From an uncultured Bacillota bacterium (GTDB lineage: Bacteria > Bacillota_I > Bacilli_A > RF39 > UBA660): a stretch of 64,000 nt of DNA. Made by a program: the position numbers and the translations under genes. Under the pieces are notes generated by a model that did not search any database, was not told the origin of the DNA, and was given only the letters and a program-made list of their open reading frames with translations. Where the stretch lies: contig CAJLEF010000003.1 of NCBI GenBank assembly GCA_905205665.1, positions 62,001-126,000 of the forward strand, written 5' to 3'. Position 1 is the first letter of the stretch. Each line of letters starts with the position of its first letter. Below, piece after piece: positions 52,648 to 61,306 of the stretch.

Positions 52648-53157
52648 ATGCTTTTGAGTGATGAAGAAAAAATAGAACAAGAAAAAATTATTAATATTTT
52701 TAAAAAATTTGAACAAAAAAAGACCAAGGAAGAGCTTAATGATTTTAGTGAGGAGCTTTCTCAAAAAGTATATTTATCTCAAGATTTAAAAGAACTATTA
52801 CAGTATCTTGTTTCTTTTAAGTTAAAAGAAGATTATTCAGAACAAACCGTTCAAGAACTAACAGCGCTTTTAATTTTAAAATATAAAGAAAAAATTTTAA
52901 CTAAAAATGAGCTTATTCGTTTAGTATTTCATCTTCCTTGTTATATTGGCCAGATTTTAAATGATATTAAAGATGATTTAACCGAACAGGACTACTCTGA
53001 TTTATATCATGAAAGTCTTGATTTTGAAGAAGAATACATCGTTCCTATTTATGATTTAAATTACGAAAATCTTTCTATTGATAGCAAAATTGATCAAGAA
53101 TATTTATATAAAAATTATTCTTTAAAACGTAGTAAAAGTGACAAAAATGTAAGTTAA
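52648..53157 (+). CDS. Hypothetical helical protein in the two-component/ABC cluster
   Basis: A 169-aa soluble, charged, helix-rich protein (many Glu/Lys; KEELNDFSEELSQKVYLSQD). The family is not recognised. It starts one base after the kinase gene stop and precedes the ABC genes by 60 nt, so it may be an accessory of that system. AGTGAC/GTCACT around 53138-53164 is an inverted repeat near its 3' end that might be an operator. Confidence 0.55.
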   Translation: MLLSDEEKIEQEKIINIFKKFEQKKTKEELNDFSEELSQKVYLSQDLKELLQYLVSFKLKEDYSEQTVQELTALLILKYKEKILTKNELIRLVFHLPCYIGQILNDIKDDLTEQDYSDLYHESLDFEEEYIVPIYDLNYENLSIDSKIDQEYLYKNYSLKRSKSDKNVS

Positions 53158-53217
53158 AAGTCACTGGAATGTCATATTAATAAGTTAAAATGGAAGTACA
53201 AAGAAAGGAAAATTTGT

Positions 53218-53898
53218 ATGGAAATGTTAAAAGTAGAAAACTTATGTAAAACCTATGGAACAAAAGAAACTAAAGTAGAAGCTTTAAAGAATGTTTCTTT
53301 TTCGGTTTCTAAAGGAGAATTTATTGCCATTGTTGGACCAAGTGGTTCAGGAAAATCAACTCTTTTGCATATTTTAGGAGGAGTAGAAAGACCAACATCT
53401 GGCCATGTTTATGTTGAAGGAGAAGATATTGTTTTTCAAAATGAAAATAATTTAGCCCTTTATCGGCGAAGACAAGTTGGTCTTATTTATCAATTTTATA
53501 ATTTAATTCCTATTTTAAATGTTAAAGAAAATATTTCTTTACCCGTCTTATTAGATGGTAAGAAACCAGATGAAAAGTATTTACAAGAACTCATTGAAGT
53601 ATTAGGTCTTCAAAATAGAGTAAATCATTTACCTAATGAATTATCAGGGGGTCAGCAACAAAGAGTAAGCATTGGAAGATCTTTGATTTATCATCCTGCT
53701 TTACTTCTCGCGGATGAACCAACAGGAAATTTGGATTCTAAATCTAGTGAAGAAATTATGGAACTCTTAGAAATGTCGAACCAAAAATATGGACAAACTA
53801 TTATTATGATTACTCATGATGAAGAACTTGCTATGCATGCCAAAAGAATTATTTCGATTGAAGATGGGCAAATAATTAAAGATGAGAGGATAAGATAA
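53218..53898 (+). CDS. ABC transporter ATP-binding protein (MacB/BceA type)
   Basis: A 226-aa protein. Walker A is GPSGSGKST, Q-loop YQFYNLIPILN, signature LSGGQQQRVSIGRSL, Walker B LLLADEPTGNLD, and H-loop MITHDEE. It starts at 53218 or GTG/ATG nearby (53221-region MEMLK); the RBS GAAAGGA suits 53218. It is followed after one base by the permease gene. Confidence 0.94.
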   Translation: MEMLKVENLCKTYGTKETKVEALKNVSFSVSKGEFIAIVGPSGSGKSTLLHILGGVERPTSGHVYVEGEDIVFQNENNLALYRRRQVGLIYQFYNLIPILNVKENISLPVLLDGKKPDEKYLQELIEVLGLQNRVNHLPNELSGGQQQRVSIGRSLIYHPALLLADEPTGNLDSKSSEEIMELLEMSNQKYGQTIIMITHDEELAMHAKRIISIEDGQIIKDERIR

Positions 53899-53899
53899 C

Positions 53900-56398
53900 A
53901 TGAAAATTCTTAACCACTTAACTTTAAAGCATCTGTCTATGAATAAAAAAAGGACGTTAGTAACCATCATAGGTATTGTGTTATCTACGGCTTTAATGGT
54001 TGGTATTGGTCTTTTAGTTTCAACCTTTTTATCCGCGATGCAAAAAGATGCCATGCGTTATTCAGGATCTTATTTTGCAAGTTTTCTTAATGTGACAACC
54101 AAAGAAAAAGAAGTTATTAAAGAAAATGTTAATGTGGATAACTACTATAGTTATGGCATTTTAGGTTATGCTCCTATCGAGTCTGATAATTTTTATAAAC
54201 CATACCTTTATGTTGTTTCAGGGGATGAGGCTATTTTTAAAGAAGAAACATTAACATCAGGAAGACTACCTTTAAATGACGAGGAAATCATTTTACCAAA
54301 TCATTTAGAAAATACAAAATATAAATTAAACGATACAATTACTTTGGATATTGGGGTAAGACAATTAGATGACGAAGAAGTAATAGACAATAATATTTCA
54401 TTATATGTTATTTATGATGAAGAAAATCATAAAGAAGTTATTAAAGAAAAAATAATTAAGCAAAAAACAAAGTCATATAAAATAGTCGGTTTTTATAATC
54501 GCAGTAGTTTTGAATCTTATCAAGCTCCTGGTTATATGGCCTATACTTATAATAGTAATACTTCTTTTAATAACGTTTATGTTACTTATAAAAATGTTAA
54601 AAAAACTTACGATTATACTGATGAAATTTGTTCTTCTTTAAAGGAAGTTAAATGTGAAACAAATGATAATCTTTTATATTATTATGGTGTAAGCCATTAT
54701 GATAATGTGAATACTTCTTTGATAATAATTATGACTATTGTTCTATCCTTATTAAGTTTTGGCTCATTTATTGTGATTTATAATTCTTTTGCTATTAGTA
54801 CTATGGAACGAAAAAAATCTTTTGGCCTTTATTCCAGTTTGGGAGCTACTCCTAAACAACTTCGTTATACTGTCTTTTTTGAGGCCTTTGTCGTTGGTGT
54901 TATTGGCATCATTTTAGGCATTTTAGGATCTTTCTTAGGCATTTATATTGTTATCTTAATTTTAAATCATCTTTTAAAAAATACCTTGAATTTTAATTTG
55001 GTTTTTACGGTTAATCCACTTTATGTTATCATTCCTCTTATTTTTATGATAGTAACTATTTTTATCTCAGCTTATTTACCAGCTAAAAAAGCAAGCAAGA
55101 TAAGTCCTATTTCATTAATTAGAGAAAATGATGAAATTAAAATTCCTAAAAGAAAATTTAAAACGCCAAAGTGGATTTTTAAATTATTTGGTATGGAAGG
55201 TGAGATAGCCTTAAAAAATATCAAACGAAATAAGCGAAAATATCGCATTACTTTATTAAGTCTTTTTATGAGTATTGTTTTATTTATTTCTTTTAGTACT
55301 TATTTAACTTTAATGTTAAAAGCAATTAATATGGAAGATGTTCCTCATTATGATTTATATGTGCTTTCTTCGGATGATACCAAAATTGAAGAAATAAGAA
55401 ACAATCCTTTAGTAACTTATAGTTATAAAATGAAGTCTGATACTTTTGATATAAAAACAGATAAAATATCTTCTATGATAAATGAAAGCTATAAAGATTA
55501 CCTTGGTAATACCGATAGTATGAGTACGACATTTATGGTTTTTGATGAGGATAGTTTTATTAAGATTAAAGAAAACTTTGGAATTAGTCAGGATGTCCCT
55601 ATTTTCTATAATCAAGCATCGTATACTGTCTATAGTAGTAATAGACGTAAAAGCTATCAAATAGCAGTTTTTAAAAATAATATTTCAACTTTAAATATTT
55701 GTGATATGACTGAATCAGTTTGTGAAGATGTTAATGTCGTTATGACAAATAAGCAAGATGATTTTATATCAGCTTTAAAAATGCCTACACCAGTTATTAT
55801 GGTTTCTTCAAAAATGGTTGCTAATAGTTCTTTAATAAAAAGTTATCATAATGATCTAAATATACTTTATGCATTTAGTGATGAGTATGAAAAATTATAT
55901 AATGAATTATCTGAAAATTATAAAAGTGACAAAGAATTTACTTTATATGCTCCAAAGATAGAATTAAAACAAATGAATGACACAATATTAGCTTTAAAAA
56001 TATTGTTTTATGGTTTCATTACCCTTGTTACTTTAATCGGTGTAACCAGTGTCTTTAATACCATTTATACAAGTATTCATTTAAGACAAAAAGAGTTTGC
56101 TATGTTAAGAAGTATTGGCTTAAGTCCAAAAGGGTTTAATAGAATGCTTTTCTTTGAGAGTTTCTTCTTTGGATTTAAATCTCTTCTTTATTCTTTACCT
56201 ATTTCATTTATTATGATTTATTTAATCAATTTAAGTACAGATGGCCTTTATGATTTTGGACACATTATTGTTCCATATAAAGCTATCCTTATTGCCGTAT
56301 TAGGTGTCTTTATTCTCATTTTAATGACGACGTTATATTCAGCAAGAAAGATAAAAAAAGAAAATATTTTAGATGCTTTAAAAGATGAAAACATCTAA
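53900..56398 (+). CDS. FtsX-family ABC transporter permease
   Basis: An 832-aa protein. First membrane segment about 18-40, then a large extracytoplasmic domain (to about 270), three segments with the FtsX pattern (about 275-300, 325-355, 375-395), a fourth near 445-465 followed by a second large extracytoplasmic domain, and three more segments from about 695 to the end. It is a MacB/BceB-like mechanotransmission or peptide-detoxification permease, longer than BceB. It partners the ATPase at 53218. Control by the kinase/regulator is inferred. Confidence 0.88.
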   Translation: MKILNHLTLKHLSMNKKRTLVTIIGIVLSTALMVGIGLLVSTFLSAMQKDAMRYSGSYFASFLNVTTKEKEVIKENVNVDNYYSYGILGYAPIESDNFYKPYLYVVSGDEAIFKEETLTSGRLPLNDEEIILPNHLENTKYKLNDTITLDIGVRQLDDEEVIDNNISLYVIYDEENHKEVIKEKIIKQKTKSYKIVGFYNRSSFESYQAPGYMAYTYNSNTSFNNVYVTYKNVKKTYDYTDEICSSLKEVKCETNDNLLYYYGVSHYDNVNTSLIIIMTIVLSLLSFGSFIVIYNSFAISTMERKKSFGLYSSLGATPKQLRYTVFFEAFVVGVIGIILGILGSFLGIYIVILILNHLLKNTLNFNLVFTVNPLYVIIPLIFMIVTIFISAYLPAKKASKISPISLIRENDEIKIPKRKFKTPKWIFKLFGMEGEIALKNIKRNKRKYRITLLSLFMSIVLFISFSTYLTLMLKAINMEDVPHYDLYVLSSDDTKIEEIRNNPLVTYSYKMKSDTFDIKTDKISSMINESYKDYLGNTDSMSTTFMVFDEDSFIKIKENFGISQDVPIFYNQASYTVYSSNRRKSYQIAVFKNNISTLNICDMTESVCEDVNVVMTNKQDDFISALKMPTPVIMVSSKMVANSSLIKSYHNDLNILYAFSDEYEKLYNELSENYKSDKEFTLYAPKIELKQMNDTILALKILFYGFITLVTLIGVTSVFNTIYTSIHLRQKEFAMLRSIGLSPKGFNRMLFFESFFFGFKSLLYSLPISFIMIYLINLSTDGLYDFGHIIVPYKAILIAVLGVFILILMTTLYSARKIKKENILDALKDENI

Positions 56399-56405
56399 AA
56401 AAGAC

Positions 56406-56438
56406 GGTTAACTATGCATGGTTAACACTTTAAAAAAA
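56406..56438 (+). terminator. Terminator-like hairpin after the permease gene
   Basis: GTTAAC-TATGCATG-GTTAAC hairpin in an A/T-rich context. Its right arm overlaps the -35 of the small-RNA promoter. Confidence 0.55.
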
Positions 56439-56593
56439 ATTATTGTATAATCAACTTGTAGCTAAGTTCTTTATCACTTGTTTTCTTCTTGAAATGCCTA
56501 AAGAAGCCGGCAGATTACCAAAAGGTAATATCAATTTGCTTAGCTACATAAAACTTAGATAATCCATTATTGGATATTCCTAAGTTTTTTCTA
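56422..56593 (+). ncRNA. Candidate small structured RNA
   Basis: A promoter TTAACA (56422-56427), 18-bp spacer, TATAAT (56446-56451) points to a start at about 56458. Exactly there a 9-bp stem begins: GTAGCTAAG (56458-56466) pairs with CTTAGCTAC (56539-56547). It encloses TTCTT/AAGAA and GATTACC-AAAA-GGTAAT hairpins, i.e. a three-way junction. Four nt later a terminator AAACTTAG...CTAAGTTT with T-run follows (56551-56590). No start codon or coding frame is seen. The downstream gene has its own promoter, so an independent RNA is favoured over a riboswitch. The RNA family is not recognised. Confidence 0.6.
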
Positions 56594-56653
56594 TGGTATT
56601 CATTTACTGGTAAAATAATTAACTTGTTATTCCACAAAAAAAATAAAAACCTC

Positions 56654-56686
56654 TTGACAGTCGGGGGGGGGGGTATCTGTTATAAT
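56654..56686 (+). promoter_or_regulatory. Promoter with an 11-G tract in the spacer (putative phase-variable)
   Basis: A perfect -35 TTGACA (56654-56659) and a perfect -10 TATAAT (56681-56686) are separated by 21 bp, of which 56663-56673 are eleven consecutive G. The optimum spacing is 17 bp, so loss of about four G would make a near-consensus promoter. Slipped-strand changes in the tract would switch the adjacent surface-protein gene. This is the only such G run noticed in the window. Confidence 0.75.
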
Positions 56687-56712
56687 CATCATAGGAAACT
56701 ATGGTGAAGATA

Positions 56713-58071
56713 ATGGAATTAAAAAAATATAAAGACAATAATTATAAAAGAAAATCTTATGTCATATTGGTCATAGGATTTTTTTTGCTTTCCATAAGCA
56801 GTTATTTATTTTATAAATCTTATGCTTTGTATGAAGAAAAGAAAGATTTTGATGTCATAAATGGAACAGTTGATGATCCAGGTGATATCTATTTTGCCTA
56901 TTATATAGATGGCGTTATATCAAGAAATATGCCAGTTCAAAATACGGGTTATACTTTAGATGAGACAAAATCAAATTGTAATAATGGCGTTGTTCCAACT
57001 TGGGATAATGCTGGTTGGAAATTCATTGGTGATTATCATAATTATAGTGCTACAACAAATACTAGAACGAAATGTACTTTGTATTTTAATAAAACAGCTA
57101 AAACAGTAAAAATAGCCTTAGGAAATATTGAGGTTAACACATATACTCCAGATTTTACCAAGTCAGCCTGTGATGATTCTTCATGTGAATCCCATGAAAA
57201 GGGTATTTTTGAAACAACAGACTATGATGGCAATCCAACCTATTATTATCGTGGTTCAGTGGAAAACAATTATGTTAAGTTTGCAGGCTTTTATTGGAGA
57301 ATTATAAGAATAAACAGTAATGGCTCAATCCGAATGATCTATGACGGTACAAGTGCTCACAAGAATGGCGAAACATCAGAAGATAGACAGTATGATTCTC
57401 AAGTTCAATTTGCTAGTTGGGACAACAATATGTATGTAGGATATATGTATACGTCAGGTGAAGCCCATGGCACAGGAACATCTTCAACTATCAAAATAAA
57501 TGCAGATAAGTTCTATACCGATAAACTTTCAAGTTACGCTTCAAAATTAGATACGAATGCTGGTTTCTGTGGCGACCGTTCTAATTTAAATGGGCAAAGT
57601 GGAGTGGGTACAGGAACTGTTATTACCTACAATAAAGGATATTTAAGAGTAGTGGAAAGTGCACCAACCCTTACATGTGAAAATGCCAGTGATTATTACA
57701 CCGTGGCAAGTGCTTCAAGCGGCAACAAAAAATTAAGTTATCCGATTGGTTTAATAACCGCGGATGAAGTTATGCTTGCTGGTCACGCGGGTGGTGTCTT
57801 TGATGGAGGATTTAACCATCAAAAAACAAATAACGGTAGTTATTTAGTAACAGGAAATCCTTTCTGGACTATGACACCCGCCGGAGGCTATAATCCGTTC
57901 GGCATTACCTACTGGGGTGCTAGCGTGTTCTTTGTCCGCGGCTCTAGTGGTGGTGCTATCGACGACGGTGTCGCTCACAACGCCTATGGTCTTCGTCCAG
58001 TTATTAATTTAAAGGCTGACGTGACTATTACAGGAAGTGGCACCATGACTGATCCTTATGTGGTTGCTTAA
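56713..58071 (+). CDS. Third DGR-target-type surface protein, remote from the RT genes
   Basis: A 452-aa protein similar along its entire length to the locus 2 target at 18559: membrane segment (about 15-35), SYALYEEKKDFDVINGTVDD, TKCTLYFNKTAKTVKIALGN, FWTMTPAGGYNPFG, variable stretch, GLRPVINL, ITGSGTMTDPYVV. ATG 56713 (GGTGAAG upstream) leaves a leader of about 20 nt from the predicted start site; ATG 56701 would leave only about 8. Expression probably depends on the G-tract promoter. No hairpin of the VR-associated kind follows the gene. Confidence 0.85.
   Translation: MELKKYKDNNYKRKSYVILVIGFFLLSISSYLFYKSYALYEEKKDFDVINGTVDDPGDIYFAYYIDGVISRNMPVQNTGYTLDETKSNCNNGVVPTWDNAGWKFIGDYHNYSATTNTRTKCTLYFNKTAKTVKIALGNIEVNTYTPDFTKSACDDSSCESHEKGIFETTDYDGNPTYYYRGSVENNYVKFAGFYWRIIRINSNGSIRMIYDGTSAHKNGETSEDRQYDSQVQFASWDNNMYVGYMYTSGEAHGTGTSSTIKINADKFYTDKLSSYASKLDTNAGFCGDRSNLNGQSGVGTGTVITYNKGYLRVVESAPTLTCENASDYYTVASASSGNKKLSYPIGLITADEVMLAGHAGGVFDGGFNHQKTNNGSYLVTGNPFWTMTPAGGYNPFGITYWGASVFFVRGSSGGAIDDGVAHNAYGLRPVINLKADVTITGSGTMTDPYVVA
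57894..58000 (+). other. VR-like region of the remote target (template not in window)
   Basis: A 107-nt GC-rich stretch homologous to the locus 2 VR (101 nt) and flanked by the same sequence (CCGGAGGCTATAA upstream). Against the locus 2 template it needs two extra codons and several changes at non-adenine positions (GCG to GCT, GTG to GTC, CGC to CGT in LRP). So it was not written from that template, although most differences in its first half are at template As. A related, unseen template is implied. Confidence 0.75.
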
Positions 58072-58134
58072 AACTTTATAGACTTTAAAAACTATTTTTG
58101 GTACAATCTTGGTATGAATATAGGTGATGCTAGA

Positions 58135-59343
58135 TTGAAAAAAGTAGTTTTTTTTCTTGTAATATTTATGTTAGGAATATTAAATGTTAATGGGGCTTCA
58201 GAAACGCTTGGAGATTTAAGAAATGCATATAATGATCTATTACAGCAACAAACAGAAAATAATCAAAAAAGTGAAGCAGCGAAAGCAGAGATAAAAGCTA
58301 AAGAAAATGCCATTAAGGAGGCAAATCAAGCTATTCATAAAGCTGAAAGTGATATTGAAGTTGCTAATCAAAAAATAACTGAATCTAATCAAAGAATAAC
58401 TGAAATGACTAAAGATGTTAATGAGGTTTTGGTAATGCTTCAACAACTTCGTAGTAATAATGCTTATTTAGAATATGCTAGTGGAGCCAGTACGGTTACC
58501 GATTTAGTAACGAGAATTGCTGCTTTAGAGCAAGTTTCTTCTTACATGCAAGAAACGATGGTTAAATTAGAAAAGGAAATCAAAGATAATGAAGCCTTAA
58601 AAGAAGAATTGAAAAAGAAACAAGATGAATTGACTGCTAATATTAAAACTTATGAAGAGGCTATTAAAAAAAGCAATCAGGATTTACAAACATATAATGA
58701 ATTTAGTTTAGGTATTAATGATAAAGTAGCAGTAGCTAAAAAGGAATTAGAAATGTATGAATCGATGTGTCAAAAAACAGTCGGAAAAACGACAGATGAA
58801 GTTAAATTATCTAGTTGTACTAATATGCCTTTAAATGGTGGTTGGTTAAAACCTTTAACTTATGGCTTTGTAACAAGTTCTTGGGGTTACCGTGTTCATC
58901 CAGTAACAGGAGCTTTATATTCATTTCATAATGGAATGGATATTGGTGGTAATGCCGAAGGAACACCTGTTTATGCTGCAGCTTCTGGAATAGTCGTAGC
59001 CAAAGTATATCGCTATTCTTGTGGAGGCAATATGCTATATATTAATGTTAATGTAAATGGTGAACAATATACTACATATTATTATCATTTACTTAATTTT
59101 AACGTAAATGTTGGTGATGTTGTTACCCAAAATACCATACTTGGTTGGGTAGGAGGTTACTCTACATCGACTCAATACGGTGGATATGACTATTGTACCA
59201 CCGGAGCGCATCTTCATTTTGGAGTAGCCAAAGGTTATTATAATTCTAGGACAGGTATTGTAAATAGTTCTATTATTACCCCACCAGGATTTAAAAATGT
59301 TTATGGTTATCAATTTTACTCTCGATATGATATGTACAGTTAA
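58135..59343 (+). CDS. Secreted M23 peptidoglycan hydrolase with coiled coil
   Basis: A 402-aa protein (from TTG 58135). Signal peptide about 1-22, a long coiled coil (about 25-220, rich in Ala/Glu/Lys/Gln) and a C-terminal LytM/M23 domain. Zinc ligands are seen in FHNGMDIGG (H, D) and GAHLHFG (HxH). It resembles EnvC/PcsB-type cell-separation hydrolases. TTG 58135 is preferred (GGTGATG upstream; ATG 58114 has no site and lies at the predicted transcription start after TACAAT 58102-58107). Confidence 0.88.
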   Translation: MKKVVFFLVIFMLGILNVNGASETLGDLRNAYNDLLQQQTENNQKSEAAKAEIKAKENAIKEANQAIHKAESDIEVANQKITESNQRITEMTKDVNEVLVMLQQLRSNNAYLEYASGASTVTDLVTRIAALEQVSSYMQETMVKLEKEIKDNEALKEELKKKQDELTANIKTYEEAIKKSNQDLQTYNEFSLGINDKVAVAKKELEMYESMCQKTVGKTTDEVKLSSCTNMPLNGGWLKPLTYGFVTSSWGYRVHPVTGALYSFHNGMDIGGNAEGTPVYAAASGIVVAKVYRYSCGGNMLYINVNVNGEQYTTYYYHLLNFNVNVGDVVTQNTILGWVGGYSTSTQYGGYDYCTTGAHLHFGVAKGYYNSRTGIVNSSIITPPGFKNVYGYQFYSRYDMYS

Positions 59344-59479
59344 TCAAATAATCAAGTTTTTTCTTTCCTAATAATATGTAACAAACATAAAATTAAAATA
59401 TAAGGTAATGATACTAGTATTTTTTGGACCTCTTGCAATTGAGGTCTTTTTTCTTTATAATGAGTTCTGGTGGTGAAAA

Positions 59480-60388
59480 ATGACTTTTTCAACAAAATTA
59501 AAAGAAGAAATATGCCGTGAAGAAATAAATAGTTTAGAAAGGCGAAGTGAACTTTCATCTATTATAAGATATGATGCTCATATAAATGGTAAAATCACAA
59601 TTACATTTGAAAATGGCTGTGTAGCTCGTCGTGTTTTTAAAGATATTAAAAGTATTTTTAATATAACACCTCACATCATTGTTCGTAATCAAAAAAGGCT
59701 GCGAGCCAAGCAAATATATATATTAGAAATCAAACAACATATTGATACGATTTTAAAAAGATTAAATATAGACAAAAATCCTTCAAGAAGTGACTTTGAT
59801 ACTCCTGAAGAAATGGCTGCTTTTGTAAGAGGGGCGTTTTTAGTTACTGGTTCCATTAGTGATCCAAGTACAAGTGGTTATCATTTAGAATTTGTTTTAA
59901 ATACTTTAGAAGATGCTAACTTTTTAAATAGTCTTCTTTTAGAAATGAAGTTTGATAGTAAAGTATTAGAACGAAATAATAAATATATGGTCTATTTAAA
60001 AAGTGCTGAAGAAATTAGTGATATGATACGGATGTTTAGAGCTTCTAATGCTTTATTTTATTTTGAAGATATACGAATTTATAGAGATCATAAAAATATG
60101 GTTAATCGTCTTAATAACTGCGAAATTGCCAATCAAGAAAAAACAACCATAACAGGAATGAAACAATTAGAAGATATTGCTTATTTAAAAGAACATGATT
60201 TAATAGATTTATTAGATGATAAAACTAAACAAATTATAGCTTATCGTTTAAAATATCCGGAAAGTTCTTATCAAGAATTGGCAGAAATTATAAGTTTAGA
60301 AACAGATTATCAAATAGGTAAAAGTGGTATCAATCATCATTTTATTAAAATGAAGAAAATGGTTGAAAATCATAAAAACAATGAGTAG
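59480..60388 (+). CDS. whiA: DNA-binding protein WhiA
   Basis: A 302-aa protein with the LAGLIDADG-like N-terminal domain (MAAFVRGAFLVTGSISDPST) and a C-terminal helix-turn-helix (YPESSYQELAEIISLETDYQ, then GKSGINHHFIKM). In Bacillota it affects division and chromosome segregation; in actinomycetes, sporulation. It usually sits with yvcK/rapZ, which are absent here. RBS GGTGGTG is present. Confidence 0.93.
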   Translation: MTFSTKLKEEICREEINSLERRSELSSIIRYDAHINGKITITFENGCVARRVFKDIKSIFNITPHIIVRNQKRLRAKQIYILEIKQHIDTILKRLNIDKNPSRSDFDTPEEMAAFVRGAFLVTGSISDPSTSGYHLEFVLNTLEDANFLNSLLLEMKFDSKVLERNNKYMVYLKSAEEISDMIRMFRASNALFYFEDIRIYRDHKNMVNRLNNCEIANQEKTTITGMKQLEDIAYLKEHDLIDLLDDKTKQIIAYRLKYPESSYQELAEIISLETDYQIGKSGINHHFIKMKKMVENHKNNE

Positions 60389-60481
60389 CTTTTTTTAGGG
60401 CACAGATAATTTAAAGAAAAAGAGTAGAATCTGGCTAAAATATTTGCTATAATTAACTACAGAATAGGATGTGTTTTATAA

Positions 60482-61306
60482 ATGACATTATTATCAATTT
60501 GGTCTTTGTTTACCAAAATACTTGATATTTGTATTGTCTGGTTACTTTTTTACTTTATTTTAAAAAATATCCGAAATAATGTAAAAATGGTTTTAATCGT
60601 TAAAGGAGTTTTACTTCTTATTTGTATTGAAATATTAAGTAAAATCTTAAATCTTTATACCGTGGGTCTTTTACTAGAATATGTTGTGGAATGGGGACCT
60701 TTGGCTCTCATCGTGGTGTTTCAACCAGAAATCAGAAATATGCTTGAAAGTATTGGTCGTACCCAACTTTTAGGACGCCATAAAGTTTTAACAGGTGATG
60801 AAAGAGAAAAAATGATTGGTGAAATCATGAAGTCTGTCGAGTATTTAAAGAGAAATCGTATCGGAGCTTTAATAGTTATTGAAAAAGATGTTTCTTTACA
60901 AGAATATATTAGTCGTGCGACTAAAATTTATGCCGATATTTCCAGTGAACTTTTAAGTAACTTGTTTTATCCTAATAGTCCTTTACATGATGGCGGAGTT
61001 ATCATTCAAGGAGATAAAATTACTTGTGCAGGTGCCGTATTTAAAACAAGTATGAATCCAAGTGTAAGTAAAAAATTAGGAACAAGACACCGTGCCGCTT
61101 TAGGTGTGGCGGAAGAATACGATGCCATTGCCCTTGTTGTTTCTGAAGAAACGGGTCGCATTAGTATCGCTTGTGATGGCGAACTTCATTATAATCTAAC
61201 TTTAGATGATTTTAGAATGATGTTAATGGATGAATTAAAACCAAAAACAGAAATATTCTATGACGGAGATGAAAAGACAGAAGAAGGTGAAGATATTAAT
61301 GAATAA
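60482..61306 (+). CDS. cdaA: Diadenylate cyclase CdaA
   Basis: A 274-aa membrane enzyme making c-di-AMP. Three N-terminal hydrophobic segments (about 5-75), then the DAC domain with DGGVII and RHRAALG motifs. It controls potassium and osmotic balance and envelope homeostasis. The next gene (cdaR) overlaps it by 8 nt (ATGAATAA), forming the standard cdaA-cdaR pair; glmM is not adjacent. Confidence 0.95.
   Translation: MTLLSIWSLFTKILDICIVWLLFYFILKNIRNNVKMVLIVKGVLLLICIEILSKILNLYTVGLLLEYVVEWGPLALIVVFQPEIRNMLESIGRTQLLGRHKVLTGDEREKMIGEIMKSVEYLKRNRIGALIVIEKDVSLQEYISRATKIYADISSELLSNLFYPNSPLHDGGVIIQGDKITCAGAVFKTSMNPSVSKKLGTRHRAALGVAEEYDAIALVVSEETGRISIACDGELHYNLTLDDFRMMLMDELKPKTEIFYDGDEKTEEGEDINE

Noticed and set aside
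53138..53164. Inverted repeat AGTGAC/GTCACT before the ABC genes as a response-regulator operator
   Set aside because: A single weak site partly inside the upstream gene; not enough to claim as a feature on its own.
56458..56593. Riboswitch controlling the surface protein at 56713
   Set aside because: The structure ends in a terminator, and the gene downstream has its own promoter after it. No alternative antiterminator pairing was evident.
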